64,000 nt of DNA from Stieleria marina (GTDB taxonomy: Bacteria; Planctomycetota; Planctomycetia; Pirellulales; Pirellulaceae): assembly GCA_007741555.1 (NCBI GenBank), contig CP036526.1, positions 3,844,001-3,908,000 on the forward strand, in the 5' to 3' direction. Each line of letters begins with the position of its first letter. Position 1 is the stretch's first letter. Position numbers and translations under genes: made by a program. The notes under the pieces were generated by a model. That model was not told where the DNA came from. It did no database searches and saw only the letters and a list, made by a program, of their open reading frames with translations. Below, in pieces: positions 56,965 through 64,000 of the stretch.

Positions 56965-58302
56965 ATGCGTCCGTTCCATCACTTCATTCGCGTGTTGCTT
57001 CTTTGCTTCACGCTCAACGCAGCGCAGAGCGTTGTTGCTGAAGTGATCACTCATGCGGATGAGAATTGGGAAACTGAATTTCAGGACGCGGGATCGAATC
57101 AACTAATCGAGCCGATTCGCAAGATGGTGTCTCTTGGACAGATAGATCAAGCGCGGTACGCGATCGCCAGAGTTTTCGAGAACACGGCAAACGCATCGCA
57201 CTCCGAAATTGTGCTGGCACAACTGGCGTTCAACGAAGGCAAGCGTTTGCGAGCCAAAAAAATCTTGGAATCGCTGTCCGGAAAACACCCCAATCGCTTA
57301 GACGTGCAACTTGCATTCAGCCAGTTGGCGATGGCCGAACAGCGCTGGTTCGATGCATATGGAATTGCTTCGCGGGGTGCAGCCGCGGTCACTCCGACGA
57401 CATGGGACGAGGCTCATGCCGCGAGTGTGCAACACCGACTCACAATGATCATGGCCAAGAGTTGCGAACATCGTCAGGCTTGGGAAGAAGCCGGCAGCAT
57501 CTATCTTGAAGCGGCCCGCCGATCCGAACCTACTGCGGACGTATTAGCAGGACTTGGACGATGTCACTTCCACAACGGTGAAGTCGCCAAGTCAGTGCTT
57601 GCGTTTCGTGAACTTCGCAAGCTTGTCGTTAACGCGGAATTCCCCGAGCTGAGTGTCGCGAAACTCTTTCAGGCAGCGGGAGAACATGAACAGGCAAAGA
57701 AGTTTTTTCGGATAGCGGTTGCGAAGAGCGATGGCCGCGATCGTGAACTCAGTTTGATCGCGTACGCTCGGTTTTGCATCTGGAATAATCGCCCTGAAGT
57801 CGCGGCGAAAGCAATCGAGTCGCTTTCAGACGTGGCGACCGGCGAGCGAGAAGTCCAATTTTTGCTGGCGTTGATCGCAAGGATGGAGTCGCGGTTTTCC
57901 GATGCTCGCACAATATTGGAGCAGCTGCAGAGATCGCACCCCAACTCGATGCCAATTAAGAACCAACTTGCTTTGGTGTTGATTGAATCAGAGAACAAGG
58001 ACGACCGAGCCTTCGCACGGTTGATCGCGGAAGCCAACACAAGAGCGCACTCGGCTGTCGCCGAAACCTGGTCCACGTTGGGATGGATTCAATACCGACT
58101 GGGCGAATTGCAATTGGCCGAAGAAACGCTGAAACACTCGATGAAAAGCGGAACGGGGCCACGTGACGTCGCTCACTACTTGGCAAAAGTATACGAGGGA
58201 CTAGGAAACAACGAAGCGGCAATGGCATTCGCTAAAGCAAGAAACGTGGCCGAAGGCCCAACGTTCTACGCAAACACAAATTTTGAAACGAACGAGAATT
58301 AA
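56965..58302 (+). CDS. Exported TPR-repeat protein
   Basis: This 445-residue protein has a signal peptide (RVLLLCFTLNAAQSVVA). Most of the chain is helical TPR repeats: IDQARYAIARVFENTANASH, ILAQ-type segments such as AQLAFNEGKRLRAKKILESL, ADVLAGLGRCHFHNGEVAKS, AETWSTLGWIQYRLGELQLA and AHYLAKVYEGLGNNEAAMAF. It resembles the PEP-CTERM/exosortase-associated TPR lipoproteins (PrsT type), which fits the PEP-CTERM gene two bases downstream. It probably helps assembly or export of that surface protein; this is an inference from position. Confidence 0.75.
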   Translation: MRPFHHFIRVLLLCFTLNAAQSVVAEVITHADENWETEFQDAGSNQLIEPIRKMVSLGQIDQARYAIARVFENTANASHSEIVLAQLAFNEGKRLRAKKILESLSGKHPNRLDVQLAFSQLAMAEQRWFDAYGIASRGAAAVTPTTWDEAHAASVQHRLTMIMAKSCEHRQAWEEAGSIYLEAARRSEPTADVLAGLGRCHFHNGEVAKSVLAFRELRKLVVNAEFPELSVAKLFQAAGEHEQAKKFFRIAVAKSDGRDRELSLIAYARFCIWNNRPEVAAKAIESLSDVATGEREVQFLLALIARMESRFSDARTILEQLQRSHPNSMPIKNQLALVLIESENKDDRAFARLIAEANTRAHSAVAETWSTLGWIQYRLGELQLAEETLKHSMKSGTGPRDVAHYLAKVYEGLGNNEAAMAFAKARNVAEGPTFYANTNFETNEN

Positions 58303-58304
58303 AC

Positions 58305-59360
58305 GTGAATAAATCCTTAGTTGTATTGCTTTACGCATTTATGCTAACGAATTTCTGCATGCACTCAGTGCTGCTTGCTCAGAACTCTACTTCGTGGAGC
58401 TCGACGGCTGCCAACGAAAATTGGAATGTTGGAGGCAATTGGGATAATGGCATTCCGGACCTAGTGACTGACGCTTTCATTAGTACTGTTAACACGGTCA
58501 CGCTGAACACGTCTGGACTAGAAGTGGCGACGGTCAAGTTTCAGGGCGCGGGGATTTTGCAACTAAACGAAGCCCTGAATATTACAGGGCGAGGAACCGA
58601 GACACCATCGCTCATGATCACAGATAGTGATGTGATAATTGCGAATGGAAAATCGCTTGTCGTCGTAGGCGACGTAGAGGTTATTGACGGCTCGATATCC
58701 GGTGGAAATCTGATGCTAACCCCAGATACCGCCGCGCCACTGCAGGACGGGAAGATTCTCGTTCAAGGCACGGGCTCGCTAAACGCTGCTACTGTGAACG
58801 CGGCAAGTGTCACAGCCTCGGGGGGCAATGTAACGGTCGAAAACTTGACAACTTCTGGTACCACAAACGTGACAGGAGGCTCCCTAAACGCAAACAGCTT
58901 GAATGCAGCAAGCGTGACCACCTCTGGAGGATCTGTCAGTGTTGGCACTTTGACAACTGCTGGCGACTACGACTTTACGGGAGGAACGTTGACGATGAAT
59001 CTGGGAGGCACCGCCCAGGGAACCGAGTACAGCTTCCTAGACATTGGTGGTGATTTTGACATCGAGAACTCGGGCACAACGCTTGAAGTCGCAACGGTAA
59101 ACGGTTTCGCCCTGTCTGCAGGGCAAACGTTCGATCTTTGGGATGTTGGTCCATCGAATGACAGTGCCACCGACGGCATGTTTGCGTCAATCATCCTTCC
59201 AACTCTCTCTACTAACCTCGAGTGGGACGACTCTCAGCTGTTTACTACTGGTCAGCTCTCCATCACGGCCGTGCCCGAACCTTCTTCTCTGGCCGCCCTG
59301 GGAATGTTGCTAACCGTTTTCACGGTGCGACGTCGACGTCGCACAACTGTGGCTGCTTAG
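58305..59360 (+). CDS. PEP-CTERM surface protein with internal repeats
   Basis: This is 351 residues from a GTG at 58305, two bases after the TPR gene stop. A signal peptide (LLYAFMLTNFCMHSVLLAQ) leads to a beta-rich, Thr/Ser/Asn-rich chain beginning with an autotransporter-like TSWSSTAANENWNVGGNWDN. The middle (about residues 158-230) holds repeats of the form LNAATVNAASVTASGGNVTV / LNANSLNAASVTTSGGSVSV. The end is an exosortase signal, VPEPSSLAALGMLLTVFTV followed by RRRRR. It should be anchored or secreted after cleavage by an exosortase encoded elsewhere. Confidence 0.85.
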   Translation: MNKSLVVLLYAFMLTNFCMHSVLLAQNSTSWSSTAANENWNVGGNWDNGIPDLVTDAFISTVNTVTLNTSGLEVATVKFQGAGILQLNEALNITGRGTETPSLMITDSDVIIANGKSLVVVGDVEVIDGSISGGNLMLTPDTAAPLQDGKILVQGTGSLNAATVNAASVTASGGNVTVENLTTSGTTNVTGGSLNANSLNAASVTTSGGSVSVGTLTTAGDYDFTGGTLTMNLGGTAQGTEYSFLDIGGDFDIENSGTTLEVATVNGFALSAGQTFDLWDVGPSNDSATDGMFASIILPTLSTNLEWDDSQLFTTGQLSITAVPEPSSLAALGMLLTVFTVRRRRRTTVAA

Positions 59361-59471
59361 TCGTTACGTTCTCATCGCGGCAATGGTGCAAATCCATCGG
59401 CTGTTTGTTTTCCTGCCTGAATCGATTTCAAATCACGCGCTGCCCGATTCACGTTCAGCGCGTTTGCATCA

Positions 59472-62400
59472 TTACTTGGTGGGAACGACGCGAAGGTGCT
59501 TTCTAACGATGGCCTGCAGGTCTTCGTACGCGACGGGCTTTTTCAAAAACTCGCTGGCGTCGATCCCTTCGGAAACGGGCTGTGCCCAACCTGAAATCAT
59601 GATCACGGGCAGTTTTGGATTTCGACGCTTGATCTCCTGCATCACTTCGACGCCGTCCATCCCAGGCATACCGCGGTCGCACAGAACCAGCTGAAAATCA
59701 TTTTCGCCAAGCATCTCCAGACCGGTCATTCCGTCCGGAGCGGTCAAGACGACAGTTCCCATCGAATTGAGCATGGCAGTGACGCTTTCACGAACCATCG
59801 GCTCGTCGTCGATATACAAAACCTGTGGCGACGAGGCGTCGGATGATGAGTTGCTCAAAAGGTCGTCCACCAGCGACGCTGTTTCGCGTGTCAGCGGTTC
59901 TGCAGGAACGTCCGTGGCAAGAGGCAACGAAAATTTCGCGACGGCTCCTTGGTTCAAAGTGGAATCGATCTCGAGCGTGCCGCCGTGCTGCGAAATGATC
60001 GCGAGGCATTCGCTCAGGCCAAGTCCGCTGCCTTTGTCTTTCGACGTATAAAACGGTTCCAAACATTTCTCGAGATCTTCGGGAGTCATTCCGACTCCGT
60101 CATCCGCCACTTCGACGACAGCGTCACCAGACTGTTCAAAAATCCGAATCGTCACCGTGCCTTCGCCATTGATTGCATCAACGGCATTGAAGATCAGGTT
60201 GGTCATGACAGCACGAATTTGCGACGCGACCGCGTGCACCGAAGGCGACGAACTTGCATCCACCTTTACCTGAACTCTCTTACCTCGCTCCGTAACATTG
60301 TCTTGCCAGCGGGGCTTGGTCATGTCGACGGTTTGACGAATCAAGTCCGTCAGTGAGACCGTTTCGAGCAAATTCAGGTTATGTGAAGCTCTGTAAAAGT
60401 GATCAAGCCGCCGGACAGTATCCGACATATCGCTCACTCCCGTGCGAATGTACTCGGCCCATTCATGTGGTTTGCCAACGACAGTACCGTCCTGTGCCAA
60501 CAACTCCGCAAACGTCAAAATCGGTGTCAACGAATTATTGATATCGTGAGCGACGCCGGCTGCCATCTTCCCAAGGGCTGCCAACCGCTCTCGCTTGATG
60601 GCTCGATCCTGTGTGAACTGCAGTTGTTCCAGCGTGTGACGAAGCTTTTCGTTACTAGATTCCAATCGATCCTGCGAATGAACGCGTTCGGTCACATTGT
60701 CCACGGCTCCGACAAAACCCAGCAGTTCGCCCCCGTCACTTTTGATGGGCTCCGCAACCACTTCAAACCAAATCACATCGCCATTGGAGTGAACAAATCG
60801 CCCTTGATCGCGAAACTTGCCGCGCGTGCGAATTGATTTCATCCACAATTCAACTACGCGATCCCGATCCCCCGGATGAATGCCGGTCGCCCAACCGTCG
60901 CCCAACGCGGATTCGGCTGGCACGCCCAGCGTGCGTTCGAGTTGATGGTTGACGTAGGAAAGTTGCCCATCGACCCCACTGACAAAGATGCCCGTCGGCG
61001 AGCAATCGCAGATCGCACGGAACTGGGCGGTCTTTACTGCAAACTGACTAGCCAAAAGTTCTTGAGTGCGGGCCAGTTCTTGATTAGACGTTCGCAATGC
61101 AATGCCACGCCGAATCCATCCCGCCGCCAACCACGCCAAGACCGCCAGGAGACAAGCCGCCGCTGCCAGGAACCAGGGTCTTGCCCAAACCGGCGCAATG
61201 ACCTCGATCGACGTCGGGCGACTAACATCCGACACGTTAAAATCGTGGTCTCGCGAACGCAATTGCAAGCTGTGCTCGCCCGGGCGGAGACCTTGCAACA
61301 AGATTCGTCTTGCTCGCCTGAATCGAGACCAAGGCTGATCATCGATTCGATACGACCAAGTCAATTCGTTGGGGCGTGTCCGATTCCAAGTATCGACACC
61401 TTGAAAAGTAATTTGCCACTGACCGTGCTGCTCCATTGAGATCGTTGGCGGATCAATCCAAGCCGTCGGGCGCTGACGGTCGGCATGAATTCGCTTTCCA
61501 CCATCCAGCCACACACTGCCGTCGGCCTCGAATCGAATAGACCGACGCCCTAGATGATTGGGCAGATTGACGTGGTGAAAATGGCTTCCATCGAAACGGT
61601 GAATTCCCTTGGATGAATTCGTCCAAACGCCACCTCGCTCGCCCACGTTAATGACGCCGATGTCGCTCAGTGGCAAGCCATGTTTTTCGCCGTATTGCGT
61701 ATAGCGTGTGCCGTCAAATTTGACGACGCCGCATTCCAAGGTCGCGATCCAAACATTGCCTTCCGCATCGATGCACGCGTTGGTGCATCCTTTGCCGTTC
61801 AAGAGTGGATCGTCCGGGCGTTGCCACGTCTTTCCATCGTACAGAATGACTCCAAAACCTCCCGCAAACATCATGCGCCCATCGGCAAGTTCAACAATCG
61901 TCGTCGCGAACCGTGGGCTGCTGGGCAAATGCATGTGGTCCCATTTGCCTGGGCGACCGACGATAAAACCTCCCGATAGTCCGCGATCTAAGCGGCCGTT
62001 AGCAGAAATCCAAATGCGTCCGTCACGTGAGAGCTTAAAGCCCTTGCTGCCAAACGAGCGAGCAATTTTTGGAAATGTACTGCGTTCCCATTTCGCTCCA
62101 TCAAACGTACTGACAGCTGCCGACTGACCATGTGCACCACGAACGATAACCCCCTGCTCCAATGCCGCAATGCAAATCGGTTTTGCGATGCACCCATCGT
62201 CGGCGCTGTAGGCGACGGTTTCTTCATCGCTTTGTCGTACGGTCAAACCGAGAGCCGCATCAATGAACCAACGATCGCCTTCAGCATCCGTGCATTGGTA
62301 GTCCAGATTTTGCACGGACCAGTATTCCGATTTCGACATCGCGATCCGAATGGGAAACTGCCGCAGCCCCAAAATCCACAGCGCGTCATCCGATGCGACA

Positions 62401-63737
62401 AACATTCTTTGTCCGCGACTGGGCAGTTCCTTATCCCGCGTGTCAAACGTTTTCCAACTTGAATTGTGGTACATGTGCATCCGCTGTAGCCCGCCAACCC
62501 AAAGCGTGTCATCGTCCGTTTGCACAATGGGCGAGACAAAATCACCGCCCACCAGATTGGAGAGTTCTCCTGACATCCAGCCTTTTCCATCAAAACAATC
62601 AAAGCCGCCGTCTCTGTCAGACGAGATCACCCAGATCTTGCCGTCGCGAGCTTCGAGCACCGCAGGGCGTTTTCCAACCACCAATTCTTCTTTGTCCCAT
62701 GAGCTCCACGTTTCTCCCTCGTCCGCGCTCATCAGCACGCTGCCATTGACCGCACCACACCAGAGTTGCCCGGATCGCGATCGCATAATCGAATGAACTG
62801 CCGGCGACGGAAATGACTTCCGCGTCGACGTCGTCGTAAACGAAATCGTTTTCTTTGCCTGGCTGTCGGGACGTATCACCGAAAGTCGCACCAATTTGCC
62901 GGGCGAGCGCTGCAGACTTTCGGCAAGATTGTTGGATTGACCGTTGACCTTACGGATGACGTCACCGATTCGCAGTCCTGCGGCTTTCGCTGGCCCTTCC
63001 TCGTCAAGAAAGACGACCGTTCGCCCGACTAACACCAGCCCTGTTCCGTCATAAGCTTGATCCACCGGTAGCAACGAACCGGGAAACGATCTGACTTCAT
63101 CGAACCAGTCAAATTCGTCGATGACTGCGGCAAAGTCGTCAGAAGTGTAAAGCGTGGATTGGTTGGCTTCAAAACGGATCAGCCCCCAATCGCTGCAAAC
63201 CCAAAGCGTTCCGTCAGCTGTCTCGACAACGTTGCCAAACTCAGGACCAGGCTGGTCAGCTGGCGGAAAAAATGGTTTCCACTTTTCACCTGCGCGGTCT
63301 GTCTCAGCGTTTGGTTCCGATCGATAAAGTCCTTTTCCAGACGAGGCGATGAGTGAACCGTCGTGGCTTGCGGTTAACCAGTTGATTGGAGCGGAAGGCA
63401 AACCATGTTTACCAGCAAAGTATCGCCACTGGAGCCCGTCGTATCGGGCCAGTCCGCTCTTAAGGCCAAACCACATGTTGTGCTGATGGTCTTCCGCAAC
63501 ACAGCGGGCTCCGCGAATGGCAGGTTCGCTAAATCGGCTGATTCGCCAAGGCTCCGAAAGCGGATTGGCTGATTGGATTTGGTAGGCAGTCTCCGCTAGC
63601 AGCGTCTTTACACTTTGCTGACAGGCGATGCTTGCGACGATCACCAACACGCTCAGACGCAGAGCCGACAAAATCTTCGGCGTCGGTTCACTAAAGGGAT
63701 GCGGTCGTGGATGACGAAACATTTCGGCTGCTCGCAT
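59472..63737 (-). CDS. Hybrid sensor histidine kinase: propeller with inserted PDZ, Y_Y_Y, PAS, kinase and receiver domains
   Basis: This 1421-residue protein has a signal or anchor at residues 25-50, then a periplasmic two-component-regulator propeller (NMWFGLKSGLARYDGLQWRY and many similar). A PDZ domain lies near residues 234-300 (LVGRTVVFLDEEGPAKAAGL, then RIGDVIRKVNGQ), inside the propeller. A Y_Y_Y segment (LTWSYRIDDQPW, LRPGEHSLQLRSRDHDFN) precedes a membrane helix at about 851-875, a PAS domain (about 905-1030), a HisKA domain with His1064 in GVAHDINNSLTPI, an HATPase (NLIFNAVDAIN, GSGLGLSECLAII) and a receiver with Asp1354 in CDRGMPGMDG. It senses an extracellular signal, likely a glycan, and passes phosphate to an unknown target. 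Confidence 0.92.
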   Translation of the reverse strand: MRAAEMFRHPRPHPFSEPTPKILSALRLSVLVIVASIACQQSVKTLLAETAYQIQSANPLSEPWRISRFSEPAIRGARCVAEDHQHNMWFGLKSGLARYDGLQWRYFAGKHGLPSAPINWLTASHDGSLIASSGKGLYRSEPNAETDRAGEKWKPFFPPADQPGPEFGNVVETADGTLWVCSDWGLIRFEANQSTLYTSDDFAAVIDEFDWFDEVRSFPGSLLPVDQAYDGTGLVLVGRTVVFLDEEGPAKAAGLRIGDVIRKVNGQSNNLAESLQRSPGKLVRLSVIRPDSQAKKTISFTTTSTRKSFPSPAVHSIMRSRSGQLWCGAVNGSVLMSADEGETWSSWDKEELVVGKRPAVLEARDGKIWVISSDRDGGFDCFDGKGWMSGELSNLVGGDFVSPIVQTDDDTLWVGGLQRMHMYHNSSWKTFDTRDKELPSRGQRMFVASDDALWILGLRQFPIRIAMSKSEYWSVQNLDYQCTDAEGDRWFIDAALGLTVRQSDEETVAYSADDGCIAKPICIAALEQGVIVRGAHGQSAAVSTFDGAKWERSTFPKIARSFGSKGFKLSRDGRIWISANGRLDRGLSGGFIVGRPGKWDHMHLPSSPRFATTIVELADGRMMFAGGFGVILYDGKTWQRPDDPLLNGKGCTNACIDAEGNVWIATLECGVVKFDGTRYTQYGEKHGLPLSDIGVINVGERGGVWTNSSKGIHRFDGSHFHHVNLPNHLGRRSIRFEADGSVWLDGGKRIHADRQRPTAWIDPPTISMEQHGQWQITFQGVDTWNRTRPNELTWSYRIDDQPWSRFRRARRILLQGLRPGEHSLQLRSRDHDFNVSDVSRPTSIEVIAPVWARPWFLAAAACLLAVLAWLAAGWIRRGIALRTSNQELARTQELLASQFAVKTAQFRAICDCSPTGIFVSGVDGQLSYVNHQLERTLGVPAESALGDGWATGIHPGDRDRVVELWMKSIRTRGKFRDQGRFVHSNGDVIWFEVVAEPIKSDGGELLGFVGAVDNVTERVHSQDRLESSNEKLRHTLEQLQFTQDRAIKRERLAALGKMAAGVAHDINNSLTPILTFAELLAQDGTVVGKPHEWAEYIRTGVSDMSDTVRRLDHFYRASHNLNLLETVSLTDLIRQTVDMTKPRWQDNVTERGKRVQVKVDASSSPSVHAVASQIRAVMTNLIFNAVDAINGEGTVTIRIFEQSGDAVVEVADDGVGMTPEDLEKCLEPFYTSKDKGSGLGLSECLAIISQHGGTLEIDSTLNQGAVAKFSLPLATDVPAEPLTRETASLVDDLLSNSSSDASSPQVLYIDDEPMVRESVTAMLNSMGTVVLTAPDGMTGLEMLGENDFQLVLCDRGMPGMDGVEVMQEIKRRNPKLPVIMISGWAQPVSEGIDASEFLKKPVAYEDLQAIVRKHLRVVPTK

Positions 63738-63910
63738 CTCGTTTGCGAAGGTGACCCATTCGATTTAAATCTGCTTCATCTCGCATCACTCTGGTCAGTA
63801 GTCTCGACAAAGCACAGAATCCTTGGAGCAATTTCGCCCAGTCGTGTGCACCGACGACTTCGCGGGTGGATCGCGCTGGATCAGCACACACTGCCGACCG
63901 ACGAATTGCG

Positions 63911-63923
63911 CCCCCCCCCCCCC
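63911..63923 (+). repeat. Poly-C tract of 13
   Basis: A homopolymer run of 13 C follows AATTGCG and precedes GATGTTAACGG, upstream of the kinase gene and outside any supported coding region. It may be a slippage-prone tract or a sequencing/assembly feature. Confidence 0.8.
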
Positions 63924-64000
63924 GATGTTAACGGATTGTGGTGCCCTCCGGTGGGCCCTCGCGATGAATCGACGTTACTGACGATGTATCGAAACACCCA

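Noticed and set aside
58778-58980. Repeats in the PEP-CTERM gene as a CRISPR array
   Set aside because: The repeats are in frame, degenerate and encode a Thr/Ser-rich beta repeat; there are no uniform spacers or cas genes.

Overview
The window looks like a chromosomal segment of a planctomycete, most likely a marine Pirellulaceae of the Rhodopirellula type. The evidence is gene content: three sulfatase loci, a DUF1592/DUF1552 pair, PVC-type heme-binding proteins, a DUF1593 protein, an ECF sigma/FecR pair, PEP-CTERM proteins, a CotH/lamin-tail protein, a Y_Y_Y-propeller hybrid kinase, wide intergenic spaces and many gene remnants. No rRNA, CRISPR array or intact insertion sequence was seen. 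The only RNA gene found is tRNA-Asn(GTT).

Layout. (1) 1-4.3 kb holds trmL, three small or exported proteins of unknown function and a STAS-domain protein. (2) 4.36-14.35 kb looks like a genomic island. It starts at tRNA-Asn, whose 3' half is overlapped by the end of a truncated integrase gene. It then carries remnants of an ECF41-type sigma factor and its usual oxidoreductase partner, a cupin-peroxiredoxin-DJ-1 triple fusion, a trypsin-like protease with a thioredoxin domain whose ribosome binding site lies in an inverted repeat, a large PDEXK-NACHT (STAND) protein of antiphage type, and about 0.8 kb of structured non-coding DNA. (3) 14.35-32.4 kb is a polysaccharide and sulfate-ester region: SDR dehydrogenase, sulfatase, clan GH-A-like hydrolase, a decayed sulfatase, sigma/FecR pair, DUF1592/DUF1552 pair, a sulfatase fused to a long duplicated C-terminal region, and a carboxypeptidase-regulatory-like protein. 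(4) 32.5-36.4 kb is a graveyard of mobile DNA (RAYT pieces, IS4-family transposase remnant, PEP-CTERM tail) around an intact dGTPase gene and an AP2-like protein. (5) 36.7-49 kb carries heme-binding and propeller proteins, including a four-gene minus-strand cluster (Gfo/Idh/MocA, sialidase-fold protein, penta-heme cytochrome c, propeller protein). (6) 49-64 kb has a polysaccharide deacetylase, a transglutaminase-like protein, a frameshifted CotH/lamin-tail gene, small exported proteins, a TPR plus PEP-CTERM pair and a 1421-residue hybrid histidine kinase with a PDZ domain inside its propeller.

The exported hydrolases, sulfatases, cytochrome-like proteins and sigma/anti-sigma pair fit a lifestyle of sensing and breaking down sulfated polysaccharides. 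Points most worth a second look are the STAND protein, the triple fusion, the hairpin over the protease ribosome binding site, the sulfatase fusion, a 29-base repeat with one copy inside a coding sequence, and the PDZ-bearing kinase. Domain calls come from reading motifs by eye; no database search was run.
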